From: Takakia lepidozioides
Taxonomy: Eukaryota; Streptophyta; Takakiopsida; Takakiales; Takakiaceae
Reading direction: 5' to 3'
Length of the DNA: 64,000 nt
Assembly: GCA_030704615.1 (NCBI GenBank)
Contig: CM060734.1
Span: 19,966,001 to 20,030,000 of the forward strand
Below are positions 22,101 through 34,640 of the stretch, in pieces. The notes under the pieces are model-generated. The model saw nothing but the letters and a program-made list of their open reading frames with translations, did no database searches and was not told the DNA's origin. A program made the translations under genes and the position numbers. Each line of letters opens with the position of its first letter. Position 1 is the first letter of the stretch.

Positions 22101-25100
22101 TTTCTTTTTCTTCTCGCTCTTATCCCCGCATGTGTTTACTGTTTTGTTCTTCTTTGGATTGTTTCCTGGCACCTTCTCTAAGTGATAGCCAATAACGTGA
22201 CTGACCTTTCCCTTTACTTCCGGAAATGTGACAGAAATTTAGTACGGTGGTTGTTCTCTGCAGAAACCTATATCCACAGTCGGCAGCTAACCAAGTCGGT
22301 GGGTAAGTGATGGTGGCTTGTCACTGTTCTTCTTGGTCTATGGATTGGTGAGAGGCAGTTACCAAGTCTATACCACAATTTCAGTTTACGGGTTCAAGTT
22401 GAATCTGTGTTTGTTCTTTCGTTTGTATCCATGTGTATGTTGTCCTTGCTTCTTTCTCTCCCTATTCTCTTTTTTCTGGTCTCTATTTTTCTATTCTTTG
22501 CTGTCTGTTTCCGGTTTTCTCCTCTAACTGTCGATCAGATCTTCTCAGTACTTTTTTTGTAAGTATGGACATATCCGATACTCAGGGTCACTTGAGACAC
22601 ATTCCATGAAACGAGTGGCCAAAATGACGTGATGGGCTGAAATGAACTTTGTGTAAAGCGTCCACCGGCTAAAATTCCTCAATTTCTGCCAGCCCTCGGA
22701 TGTGTTCTGCTTGCACAGAAGGTTGCTGATGTGGAAACGTAGGCAAACCACTGGCGAAACTTAAAACCTCCTCGTGGCCACTCGACTATTCTTGGGATGT
22801 GCTTAAATATCGTTCTCAATTTTGGCTGCTCAAAATTTTCACACGTGCATCCAGCAGTGCCACATGGACTGAGAGTTTCTCATTGAGAGGCCATGTCTAA
22901 ATCATCCACTGGCCAAAACCTGAAATTAGTCGAATCATTCACCAGCACCACATTTTGGCCGCTCATTCGAGGTGTGTCTAAAGTGGCCCTTACAAGGATG
23001 TATGTTATCCACTTGGTGTGCCACATTTGAGAAACCTGTAAAATGTAGAGTCTTCATGTTTGATCATTCCGCGCTATCACCAGATTCTCCTGTCGTGCTG
23101 AAGTCTATATCATATAGTCACTTGACTATTGATCACTGCTGCAAGCTGTCATCACCCACCAGCTGACTGTGGGTGATTTCTGCACTGCTTGAGGATTGAC
23201 CATAGGGAAAAAAGCACATTCATATGATCTAGACAATAGCATGGATGCATGCTAGCCCTGCCCTGGTATAGTAAATGGACATTCATCCATCCTCGTACAG
23301 TAATTCTCAATAATAACAACAATGTTCCCTTTTCCAACCAATGATTTAAGGTCTAAGGACTCCAACTGATGCTTTTATGAAAAGGAAGGAACTTCTCTGT
23401 CCACTCTGGATAAATGTCAATCATCCAAAGGATGAGAAATTGGACAAAATATGTTCTACACAATATTCACACTTATGGAAGAACTAGTCGTTGGGTTGCT
23501 TTTGCTTGCTTCTCGTTTCCTATGTGACAGGTCCACTGCGACTTCCATATTCCGAATTCTGTATCAGCCACCACGGACATGAAACCAGGAACTTCGCACA
23601 AAATCTCCAATTCATTCAATTTATGGTGGGCCGTGGCTGCATAGGTAGCTTGACTGAAGATATGCATGAAGCACAAAAATTTCTGGAACTTTAAGTGGGA
23701 AATAGAGTTTCAGTCAAACTCTGATAGATTAGCTTGCTGGTTGTGACATAAGTGTGCAGTTTTGTATACACCTTATGGAAGTTGCGGTAAAGAGCTGTAG
23801 GAAATTGTTGATGGTTCAGGGTATTTGTTAAGGATTCTGGTGCAAACATCAAGCTCTCTTCGCAAGACCAACCAATACCAGGTGTTACAGATCGACTTAT
23901 CAGTATCACAGGCTCCCTGGATCAACAGCTTAGAGCAGTCGCTCTTATTATAACGAAGCTTTCAGAATATCTTAATTATGTCCAGTACGCTACTGCTCCA
24001 ATCTCTTATGGTAAGTATTGGACCATACACACACTACCTGTTTGTTAAACACTTCTACTTTCTTAGGCTGTTGTGATCGTTCTTACACTATAGTAAATGA
24101 AAGAGCTCTAATCAGTGCTCATATTTGGTAGGTTGTGTGCTGTTTGAAATTAGGACTATTTGCCGATTGTCTGGCAGGGAACCTACCAATCTAGTAACGC
24201 ATACTTGCTTTGTCTACTACAGGATCAGGGTTGCTGGGTTTGCAAGGCCTCCAGGACCGCTTTGCTGCTACGAGCATCTCACCTGATGGATATGGTGGTT
24301 CTTCTGGAGTTAGTAGTCCTCACAGCAAGGTGCTCTCCCTATCTTCCCTTTTCTTTGACAGTGTGGCTGGCTTGTTATTAGCTACAGAGCTAGAGCTGCA
24401 GATCTGGTATCAGCCCCTTCCTTTCTATGGTGTCACAAGCTCTCGAACCACTGGAACACATGCTGTATCTGTACTAAGGTAGGGGCTCAGTGTAGCAGTT
24501 CCAGACTGAACTAATTGCCTAGTTTGATCACAATGATAGCCCTTAAATCAACACGCAAATAGGGTTACCCTTGTAACCGGATTGTCGTCGGTTGTGTATA
24601 GTTTTTTAGGAACTAAGTCTTACAGCTGATGGCTTCAAACGTCATAGCCAATATTTGCAGTATTAAGAAATGAGGAAGAGCAACTCTCAAACTTCATTAA
24701 CACTGATTAAAAATGTCTGGCAGAGTGTTTCAGAAATCTGACTGGTAAGATGTTATGGGCACTGTGTGGCTGCAGATTAAAGTTTTGATCGTCACTGGTT
24801 GGTCCTTGGTTGTGAGAACACTTCTGAGTAGATGGAAAAAACCTTTGTTTATAAATTACCTTTGGCTCCTAGGGGTTCCCATGGCAACCCTCGTGAGGCC
24901 TTGTGGCTAGAACTTCACTGGCAATCCAAATCTGACCCCTGGTTACTAATTGAATACGAGGTTGTTGTTGTATCAAGAATGCACTCGATTTATTTTATTC
25001 TGGATTAGTCCAGGCTTTAATGATATCAGCTCATTTTTACTCGCCGTGTATGAGCGGATCAAGTGCTGGACATAACCAAGTTTTAGTCAGGATGCCCTTC

Positions 25101-25885
25101 TAGAAGTGCCTCCTTATATGCACCTCAAAGGTTCTTACCTTTGTGCCTTTGTTGATTGTACACTCAGGGTATCATACCTCCACTTGGCACTCTCCGGTCA
25201 AAAGTACATGTAACATTGCCTGTAGTAGAGGCAGGCCCTGTCATGACCTCCCTTACTGTAGCTGTGCCTGATGAGCGCATTGGGGTTATCGTGGGCCGTG
25301 GCGGCAAGACAATCACCGAGATGCAACAGGTCTGCTTTCCTTTCTTTGTTTGAGTTTCAAACATTTCTTTTCAATTTGTCACTATGTTAAGCTTAGCTTG
25401 TGTTCTGGTAGTGTAGGATTAATGTCCTTTCCTGGTCTGTGAGTAATGTGGAAACTCCTTGGCCTTTAATACTGCACAGTGAGTGAGTGATTGATTCTCA
25501 CGGAGGGATATTTATTCTATGTACAGCAACCCACAGCCCCAACACTCTCAACACATCACACACGCAGATCACATCTTTATAATAGCTGTTGGAACTCATG
25601 TTGGTTCCCTTTTTGTGGTGACAGGCTAGTGGTGCCAAGATAAAGATTTCTGATCGTGGCGATTTTGTTACTGGCACCACAAACAGGTAGGTTTATCCTA
25701 CCACCATATGGAATATCTTGGGACTTCCCATTTCCTGCACCAGTTGTTTGTCTCCACTGTCCATATGTGCAATTTCGGTAGGGCTAGTAACTTTCTGTTC
25801 TTGGCTGTGCAGAAAGGTGGCAATTTCCGGAACTGCACAAGGTGTGCGTACTGCACAGATTTTGCTGACTGAAAAAGTCAGGTAG
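19174..25885 (+). CDS. BTR1: Three-KH-domain RNA-binding protein (BTR1/PCBP-like), 8 exons, complete
   Basis: Exons 19174-19237, 20942-21183, 21895-22001, 23820-24010, 24223-24329, 25168-25329, 25625-25686 and 25813-25885 join in phase to 335 residues, close to Arabidopsis BTR1 (about 334). The start [14 protein letters not shown] resembles the family's short N-terminus. KH1 (about 29-100) has loop GKGG at 45-48, KH2 (about 115-185) has GKRG at 131-134, and KH3 (about 262-335) has GRGG at 280-283, so all three nucleic-acid-binding GXXG loops are intact. BTR1 is known to bind a viral RNA 5' region in Arabidopsis; the cellular role is single-stranded RNA binding and post-transcriptional control. 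Introns 1 (1.7 kb), 3 (1.8 kb) and 5 (0.8 kb) are long. The TAG stop is read directly after EKVR; GTCAG|GTAGAG could alternatively act as a donor to a longer C-terminus. Confidence 0.92.
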
Positions 25886-27040
25886 AGTCTTGCAGCAGAT
25901 TAGGAGGGGTAACTCATCCCTGCACAGAAGCGACAGAGGGAGATTGTTCTATCGAAGCCCTGTACTGTGATTTATAGGTCTCTATACAAGTAGGCCAAGT
26001 AAACCATTCTTGGTGAAGGTGACTTGTCAGAGCCTATTTCAGTTCAGGGCATGCATTAGTCTGTAGATGAGTTCCTCACTGAGATAAGTACAATCCATCT
26101 CCATGCATTTTGACAAACTATATGGGGCTCCCTTCGATGGGGTGCTTCACTTCCACAGGTCAGTCACGCCATCTACTGGACATTTTCGAGCTAATCCAGC
26201 TCTGTTATTATACTTCATTTTGTGAGCAGCCCAAGGTCAATGCAAGAACCAGCATGTCCAGCTGTCTCACATTGTTCGATCTTGCAGTCTAGCTGGTGGC
26301 ATCTCTTTTCCAAGCTGGGCAATGTTTGTTCATTTTGTAAATTTGGTTCGAATATGAACTTTGTAAACATTTTTTCTTTTCTGGAAATATCTGTGTTTCT
26401 TAAAGTGATAATGAATGAGTGATGCTTTGGTTTTTGGTTTGAACTTCCCAAGTGATGCCCTGCCCCTGCTCATAGAGTTGATTCTCGAAAATGTTTTCTG
26501 TTGTCGTCATTCAGTTGACTCTCTTTTCCTGAATCAACCGAACTATAGCTTTGTACAAGCTGTATGACCTGCTCTCAGATGGACAAAGCCCTACATGTGC
26601 TGCTCTTAGACAGACCTACAACCCCAGAGAGATGAACTTGGTGTGTGTCCAGAGGAGCTTATGGCTAAGGCATTTGTTAATCTTCTCCCCCAACAATGAA
26701 ATTTGTTGAGTTTGTAACAGTCCTCATATGGAACACTCGTTCCCTATGCTTGAGTTCAGGTGCAAATGTGTATAGTAGGCTTCCTACTTACCTATGTAAA
26801 GTTGGTATCCCCCACAAGTTGGTGTTCAGGACTGGCCTAAGTCTTGGCAGTCGAGAGCAGCTTGCTCGCCGCATAGCCGCCTTCTGATTGGCCCTGAGGA
26901 GGCCGGCTATAACGAAGTAGCGCGGCTCGGTATACATACGCAGCCCTACTACAAATGGTAAGAAACCCTAAAAGTTTATTAGGTAGGTTGAAAGTGGGTA
27001 GGTCGGTAGCGGCTTGCAAGCTGCCCTCTACTGCTACGTC
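25886..27040. other. KH gene 3' flank, no gene recognised
   Basis: The first several hundred bases are probably 3' UTR. No coding similarity, RNA gene or element boundary was recognised before the palindrome at 27041. Confidence 0.35.
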
Positions 27041-27168
27041 AGATAGTGGCTGCGTGTCGCCCTACTATTAAGAGTAGCAGGGCTCCTCGGAGCCACTATC
27101 TAGTGGCGGCGAGGTATATACGGAGCCCCTACTATTAACTGTAGCAGGGCGACACGCAGCCACTATCT
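27041..27168. repeat. 23-bp perfect inverted repeat with internal hairpin
   Basis: Arms AGATAGTGGCTGCGTGTCGC (27041-27060, continuing CCT to 27063) and its reverse complement at 27146-27168 enclose 82 bp. The spacer contains a further stem, GGCTCC-TC-GGAGCC, and the motif GAGCCACTATCTAG that echoes the arm end. Foldback structure typical of a small MITE or a miRNA-like hairpin; nothing else identifies it. Confidence 0.8.
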
Positions 27169-28264
27169 AGTCCGTAGTAACCAGTAATATGTTTATGATA
27201 ACTTATGTGGCTTTGAAAATTCATGATGCTGATGATGTTAAGTGTGTAAGTTATCTGAGTACTTTCCAACAGGGCCAAAGAAAACATTGTACTAGGGCCC
27301 CACAAAAATGCTTCCTGTCGGAATTCGCTATGAGAGAGAGAAGACTCTGGCTGTAGCCGACGCAAGTAAGACCCAACCTAAAACGAAAGCCCCGCATTTT
27401 CAACATCAAGGCATTGCAACTCCGTCATATCGTCATGTCCCGGGGCTCACGCAAAACACATGTTTAGACTTTAGACACCATTGGATGAAGAATTGTAGAT
27501 GGATGACGGGAATGGGTGAGTCTGCTGACTTGAATAGGTGAGTGTACTACCGTGAACAGACGAGCCTACTAACATCGACAAATTGGTAGTCCACTTCTAA
27601 TAACTAGATAAAAATTCATAACTAATTCACAACTACTCCAACTTGGGATGGGTTCCAAATTACAAAGCCCATAAAGGAAAAATAACACATCATCTTTTCA
27701 GGTGTTTTCTTATTTGTTCGGTTTTGGGTGAGGTGACCTTAAGAGATAACTCCAACCGGAGTAAACCGGCTGTAGCCAACGGAACTAAGAGCCACTACGA
27801 GAGAGAGATGATGCCAACAGGAGTGGGGTGTTGGTAGAACATAAGCACAGTGAGCATAAATAAATAGAGGCGTGAGCACAAAAACACGGTAATAAAGTCC
27901 CAATGTTTACACGGAAATAGAATATAAGACAGAAGTAGGCCCTAATTTACTCGCAAATAGGCTCAATCACAAATATTTTTATAATTTATATGATAATTGT
28001 AATTATATTACTACCTATAATAAATTTGACATTAATCGAAAATGTAACCAAAATTGAAATTATTTTATTTTTATTTTTATTTTTTGAAATTATTCAAGGA
28101 AAACTAATAAAAACCCTCATAGTGCCGTGAGACATAGCAAAAAATACCAAAAAATATAATATATTACAGAAACACTTGGATATCGTGGGCGAAACAAGTT
28201 AATAATCTTTGATAATCATGATATTTCTGGGAAAGGCCCAAAAAACAAAAACAAGTTTCACTGG

Positions 28265-28573
28265 CAAAACTTCAATATTTTTTGCCCTAGTTGTGCCCAA
28301 AGAAGAACAAAAAGAGTTTCGCCGACAAAACTTAAGTAAATTTGGGTTTCCCAAAAACAATAAAAAACAATAAATCAAGTTTCACTGGCAAAACTTCAAT
28401 ATTTTTTGCCCTAGTTGTGCCCAAAGAATAACAAAAAGAGTTTTGCCGACAAAACTTAAGTAATTTTGGGTTTTTCCAAAAAACAAAACAAATCAACAAA
28501 ACTTCAATATTTTTGGCTCTAGTTGTGCCCAAAGAAGAACAAAAAGAGTTTCGCCGACAAAACTTAAGTTTCA
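28265..28573. repeat. Minisatellite, three copies of ~108-124 bp
   Basis: CAAAACTTCAATATTTTT begins at 28265, 28389 and 28497, each followed by TTGTGCCCAAAGAA and a GCCGACAAAACTTAAGT block. It abuts the start of the LINE fragment that follows. Confidence 0.85.
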
Positions 28574-29690
28574 ACCGGGACTCCGAGATTCTTGTTAAAT
28601 GCACCAGTCGTTGGGCCCATTGGAAGTCAGCGGGGCTGTCGCATATGTTGCATTTTTGGGATATGGACTCTGGCTCCATCATCTCCCCTACTGCAGCTCA
28701 AGGTTTTTTAAAGAGGAGAATTGCCCTTCGCTGGGAGGTTGTTCTGGGCAACCTTCCCCCGCATTGGACTGACTTGCTATCTCAGCCTGACAACTTTACT
28801 TTCCCTCTTTGGCTGGGTTTTGCTCGGGTTCTAGGAATAAGGCCTTCTTTGCAACCACAAGAAATTCCAGTTCCTTCATAGAAATTGGGTTTGACGTGCA
28901 GCAAGATGGTATCTTATTAAACCCTCAACCTATTTTGCTGCCTACCAGTAATGATTTCTATGCTATCAGAGTTATTTGCTCCATCACTGGTGAATCCAAT
29001 CCATCGCCTCCGCGTGAGCTTCAACACTATAGAGGTTCTTTCTTCTGGTTTCTTTCTGCACCATTGAGGCTTTTGCAATTTTGATCTTGCAGAGTGACTT
29101 TGGATGAGCAAAAAGCGTCACCACTTTTTCGCTTACTCTGTTAAGATGGGGTATTCCTTACTCATGCCCAAACAGTCTTTTGACAGAAAATGGCTGAAGA
29201 AGTGGGCTCACATTTCGGTGCAGCAGATTTCGTGGAAACATGTACGGGCTGATGTATGGAAGAAACGTAGACCTTCCAAAATATCGGGCCTTCTTTGGAA
29301 GATTGTGAACAGAATTGTTCCTGTTGGCACCTCTCTCTCGCAAGTTTTCCTTGTCTCTCCTTCGCTGGCTGTTTGTAGGATCTGTGGCTTCCCTGCCTTG
29401 TCTCCGGTTATCTGGTTGCTTAGGATTAGCAAAGTTCTTCTGGACTTTCCTCGTCCCTGGTTATCTGGTAGCTTTAGGATTAGCAAAGTTCTTCAAGACT
29501 TTTTTATTCTGGCTTTTCTGTTGGATCTGAGCCATCTCTGGCTGAAGAGATGGTCATCTTCTTTGGCCCCTCTTCCTTCTCCCCTTCTTATTATGTTTCT
29601 GGTCTGGAGTGGTAGGGCCTCATTCCTCTGCCTTCATGGCTTTTTGTAAGGTTATTTTTTCCTTACCTTATTAATAAAATTTATCAGGAA
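28513..29690 (+). mobile_element. Plant L1-type LINE fragment with zf-RVT region
   Basis: Three frames, broken by stops, encode a coding-like tail: HWTDLLSQPDNF, then a second piece, then WKKRRPSKISGLLWKIVNRI with a following CRICG, the pattern of the zf-RVT domain at the C-terminus of plant LINE polyproteins. The 3' end reads GGTTATTTTTTCCTTACC and TTATTAATAAAATTTATCAG, the conserved tail seen in other fragments of this window. A 59-bp in-line duplication lies at about 29406-29505. The reverse transcriptase proper is absent. Confidence 0.7.
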
Positions 29691-32510
29691 AAGAAAAAAT
29701 AATAATTTTGGTCCAGTATGTTCCCAACAAAAGAAAAAACACCTCAGGTTTTCCAGAATTTCAAATATAGATAGCTTGTGCTCACGTGAGCGTACTTCTG
29801 CAATAGTTTCGCAATTCGTTTGGCGTGAGCACAATTCATTTTGTCATAGAATCTTTAAATAATATTCGTATAATATACTGAATATTCTCTTTTGCTCGCA
29901 TGGCGTAAGCCTGCGCACCGCACATGCTGGGAGGGCCCACTACTTGGATGAGACTGATTCTTACCCAACTCATTGGAACTCCACTTTTACCCTGTGACTT
30001 GTTGGTAAATTAACACTGGGTACTCTTCACACCATCCGTTGAAAATGTAATTGCAAAGAAAGTCTTGGCATTCATAACTGAGCAGTCATCCAGAAAGTTA
30101 TGTACCCCAGGTGCACGGCCTATGCTGTTCAACACCTTCGTGCTGAAACAATTATTATTTTTTAAACAAATCAAGTGCAGTACCAGGCTCCGAAAATGAA
30201 TTATTTAAATTTCAAGCAAAAGTCACAAATCTAAAAAAAACGTCATAAATTTTTCAAGTCATCAAGTCATAAATAAACTTCAACAAAAGTGGTGTGAATT
30301 TTCTAGTTTTTTATTTTTTTAGACAGGGGACAGAGGCCCTGTTATTTGAAATTATTTGGGGAAAAATTAAATCAATCAGAAAAAATTCCAGATATTTCAG
30401 CACTTACAGAGTCCAGAGTCCAGACTATAGTTTTCAAAAGAAAAAGATTTCAAATATCTTTTTCTTTTTCTTGTTTCCAAGAATTATTTCGACTTTCACT
30501 TTTTATACAACTAACTACATCTGGGCTCGTCCCTCATCCACAGGATGTGCACCCTGCCTTATGGCATTCACCGGGGTTTTATTTTTTCCCTTTAATAAAG
30601 TAAACGGCCAACGCCCTAACCAAAAAAAAAGAAAAAAAAGAAAAAAAACACTACATAGGTACACATAAGTAGTCTGCATTATGGAATTTTGTTTAATTCA
30701 AGACCCCTGTTGGGTGCTACCCAATCGCTTCCGATGTACATGCCTCATGGCCTCCGGTCTTGGTTATTTTTTTCATGATTTAAAGGGCCTCCGTACCCTT
30801 TCATTTTTTTTTAAAAAAACAGTCACACCCCCCAACCCCCTCCCCCCATTGATAAATGTAGGCTTGGTTCCGGCATCATCCCGTGAGTAGTAACTTTGTG
30901 ATTGTTACCATCTCAGGGATCTGAACAGGACCCTTTGTTCATGTGAACTTATTGTGTGAGCCAATTACAAGGCGCCCCATCACTTGTTGTATGGCTCGCA
31001 TAAGTATGTTTCCGTGGAGAAGGATTGATATGGAATCACAGAGTGGCACGTGGGAAATTGCCTCTTGGATCTCCAATTTGTCGGAACTCTTCTTCCTCCT
31101 CCCCCCGAGGGCTTGTCTGTCTTTGATTGCATGTGTTTCCTGGTTTGGATCTTTCTGTGGGCATTGCTAAAATCCGAGTGGAGTCCATGTCTGCGCTGCA
31201 GTTGCGGACGCTCACCAGGCCTGCATGATTTTGCCGCTGATCCATTCTTTTCACTCTCGGGCCCGTTCATGTTTGTGTTGTTGGGCAGTTTCCATCGCTA
31301 ACTACCCTGGAGACTTCTGAGGTATGGCCTCATTGTAAGTTACACTTGAGAAAGATCTGTTTGTGGTAGGCTGTTATGGTGAAAGATAGCATCAGTTAAT
31401 CTCCTGCGTGATGTGTGATCTCCGTTCCCCAACACATGCAGTAATGATGGTGGTGAGGTACCGCGGATTCAATAATTAAGATGCCTGTCAGCGCAGCATT
31501 GCTTCCAATTACTGCAGGAGATAGTTTTCATACACAAGATTATGTTATGTTTGTAGGTTTGGCACAGTGACTCCCATCATTCGAGTGTCTGGTAGGTGGA
31601 TTAGACTTTCCCGCATCTCTACGTCAATTATTGTTGCAAAATTGCACGAAAGCTAGCCGGTCGTCATTTTGTAGACAATCAGTTCCTTGTATTATGAGGA
31701 AGGCATGGGGATATCACATTCCAATTGCGAACCTTCAGTTGGGGTCTGAATTCTGTCGTGTCTCTTGTCCTGGATTGTTTCTGAGCAAAGAATGTAACAC
31801 CGATCACCGGTTTCAAACTTTACTGTAGTCGAAGTAGACAGAAGCCGTTCAGATTTTCTTGGACCAATTTCTGTATTACTTATGAGTGGGACTTGGAGAA
31901 GGAAGACTTTTGAAGGAGGAATGAATATTTATCTCTTTTGACAAAAATTCACTCTTCTCACATTCAGTAGATGCCAGGAGCATGATGGTTGTCATGCTGG
32001 TCTAGACACTTGTCATTTCTGCCCTTGAAGTCTCTTGCCCCCAAGGAACTAAACAACATGATTCACTGTTGGGCTTATGTTACAGGACTTCCTCTAGCTG
32101 ATTTTTTCTAGAGTAAAGCCGATGTATGGGAGCAGGGTGGTGCACAGCTCAATGTATGTTTGATTTGCAGGGTTTGGATCATCTAAACATGCTCACATTA
32201 GGGTCATTGGCTCAGATTCTCTTCCCCTGGACTTTCCATGGGGTCTTTTGTGGCATCTTTGTCAGACCAGTTCGTTGTTATAGTCTGGTCACTATCAATC
32301 ATGTCCAGTGACATATATTTGATGTGGCCTGCTTGCAGCTGTCTGTCGTACTTGAGTCAAGGGTTTTTATGAAAGCAAAATACTCTGCTTATGTCACACG
32401 AGCACTACCTCATGTCCATACTCTGGAAAGAAAGCGAGTTTCTCCCTATCCTACTTTTTCTCTCTGGTTGCTGTTGTGTACTCACATTGTGGAATGGCCA
32501 TGGAAACCAG
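29691..32510. other. Repeat-rich intergenic region with several LINE tails
   Basis: Contains a minus-strand LINE tail at about 30313-30345 (GACAGGGGACAGAGGCCCTG after a T run), plus-strand tails at about 30555-30650 (GGGTTTTATTTTTTCCCTTT, then an A-rich run) and about 30745-30822 (TTGGTTATTTTTTTCATG, then GGGCCTCCGTACCC). 30.9-32.5 kb has no recognised content and should include the promoter/5' UTR of the B-box gene. Confidence 0.5.
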
Positions 32511-34365
32511 ATGTCGGAGTGTATGCAGGCATCCAACAGCATTGCAGGAGGGAGACAGTGTGATGATTGTGAAGAAGCAGCTAAAGAGTTGCTATGGTGT
32601 GAGAAATGTGGAGTAGCTCTTTGCTTTGAGTGTGACAGTCATTGCCATCATGGGAAAAGCTTGCGAAGCTCACATCTACGTCTCTTGTTGGCTTCTGTTG
32701 TCACTCTCTCTCCAGTGCCTGGTGGATTGGCCAGAAGGCAGGCCCAACTAGGTTAGTCTGTCTTTCGTAAGAAGGTTGAGAGCCTTGCTATCTACTAACT
32801 TCAAGGCTATACTCTGTGAACTAGCCAAGTGTATGGACGTGCAGAGTAGTCTCCACACTGTTATCAAATCTGTTGATATCTGAATCTCCCCTTTTCTGCA
32901 AACCTCCGCTTTTCACCTGTTCAAAACTGGGTGATGGGCTGGTGCAGGTAGTCAGCATAGAGGTGGTAAGCGTTCGACTGTTGGGAGAGAACATGACGCC
33001 AGGTTATTACTGGAACGCCCTGCGTCTCTGTTGGAATCATCCTGCTTCCCTGTCGGCAACACAGAGCTGCGAGTCAACAGAAACAGTGTATTTGATCTGG
33101 CTCTACTTCATTCCCCATCAAAGGATAAGAGGAAAAAGGAAAACCCATCCAGTCCCACCAATATCCATGGGTTTAATAACTCAATACTGGAGAAGGTAGA
33201 GCGAAAAAGTGGGGCCAGGGCTTTGCCTCCTAGCAACTCACAGGCATCCAATTCCTTGTTTCGGAGTGCAACATTTCCTGCCGCAAGTACCCAGTCTCTG
33301 CTTGCTGGGCAAGTTGAGGACTCAAATCAGGATGCAGACACGTCAGACCAGTCATTGTCCAGCTCTCCAGAGATCAGGAGCCCAATTTTTGTACGTTCTA
33401 CTTCACTGCCGGTAAGCTTTGATGCTCTACTTGTTGACCTTGAATTTCTTTCCTTGTTTATCCTTCCCCCCTCTCGCATTTCCTTCACTCACTGTTATTG
33501 TGCACACACGGTCCTCAATATGCATTTCATATGAGCAAGTAATGCTCTTGTAAGCAACCCCTGTAGTTTTTCTAAACAGGCAGCCGGCAGTTCCATTTTC
33601 ACAAGCTCCTTTTTAGTTCTTTCTTTTTTGCTGACCACAAACTTCTCTCCTTCTTTATTCCTCCTCCCCTCTGTCTTTTCCTTCACGCACTCTTGTCTGT
33701 ACATAGACTGTCCTCAATATGCTTTAATGTGACCAAGAAATGCCCTTGGAAGTACTGTAGTTTTCCTAGACAGGCAGGCATGAGTTCCACTTTTCTAAGC
33801 TCTTTTAAGGTCTTCCTTTCTTTTGCATGAAGGGTCCAGCATTAAAGGCTTGGCCCTGAGTCTGATTCGCCTCTTTGTGGGGCCTGAAGAGTGGTAGTCC
33901 AGCATATCTGCATGCATGCAATTCCCTGGCAGCTTTATGGACAGGGTACTAAGTAAGTAAACCAGTGACCATGTCCAGATTCTTGGCTGCTCTATCTTGA
34001 CCCCTAAGGACACAACAGTTAACGGGCGGCCCTAGACACAAACTTATGGGAAAGCTTTGATGTGTATGCAGGCCACATTGTCCCCTAGGAAATCTGCATT
34101 GCGGGGAGGGTATGAAGAGAAAGGGCTGGGGCCACGACCAAAATTGCATGTTCAATGGCATCCTGATGTTTTTGATCCTGTGTGCTCCACCATATCGCAC
34201 ACTCTGGGTCACAACTATCGCATGCCCTTGTTTGTCTCACGTCGAAGCTACCAGAAGCACCTACGACATAAAAACAAAGCCTGTTCAAATTCACAAGTAT
34301 CTGGTAAAAAGCAAGGAGGCTCTCACGAGCCCAAGAAAATAAGCGATACTTCCATTTCAAGTTGA
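32511..34365 (+). CDS. B-box zinc-finger protein with conserved plant C-terminal block, 3 exons
   Basis: Exons 32511-32751, 32948-33411 and 34072-34365 have GT-AG borders and matching phase (1, then 0), giving 332 residues. Residues about 15-55 are a single B-box: CDDC..9..CEKCGVALCFECD then histidines (HCHH and SSHLR), the C-x2-C...C-x2-C-x4-C-x2-C-D pattern of plant B-boxes. The middle exon is Ser/Pro-rich and disordered. Exon 3 has SPRKSALRGG then GLGPRPKLHVQWHPDVFDPV and a basic tail; this RPKLxVxWxPDVxDP block is a conserved feature I recall from an uncharacterised plant family. B-boxes mediate protein contacts and light/development transcription control; the role here is inferred. The start Met immediately follows an AG, so an upstream exon is possible. 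The lack of a second B-box or CCT domain separates it from CONSTANS-type proteins. Confidence 0.72.
33447..33830. repeat. Diverged tandem duplication of ~190 bp within the B-box gene intron 2
   Basis: Two pyrimidine-rich copies share TTTCCTTCAC-CACT, GTCCTCAATATGC and TGTAGTTTT-CTA-ACAGGCAG in the same order, one at about 33447-33620 and one at about 33640-33830. Confidence 0.7.
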
Positions 34366-34390
34366 GTGCTTAGTCTAACTGCTTAATACA

Positions 34391-34640
34391 GAGAAATGAA
34401 ATGAAATGATACTTTATATCATCTCTCAAAGCGCTTATGGGACAAGAGAAAGCATGAGACAAGAAATGAAAGGAAATGAAACCGTACTTTATACCGTCCT
34501 TGGAAAGCTCAAAGAGCTTATGGGACAAGGGAAACATGAAACAGGAAATGAAATGAAACCGTACATTATAACATCCTCAGAAAGCTCAATGAGCTTATGG
34601 AACAAGAGAACGGAAGAAACAAGAAAGAGAGAGGGGCCCT
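34391..34640 (-). repeat. Tandem array of three (CATTT)n-tailed units
   Basis: Three ~70-85 bp units each start GAAATGAAA(T/G)GAAA, continue RTACTTTATA and end AAAGCTCAAAGAGCTTATGG.ACAAG. The array starts about 25 bp after the B-box gene stop, so it probably lies in the 3' UTR. Single related copies are at 186-240 and 4030-4112. Confidence 0.75.
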
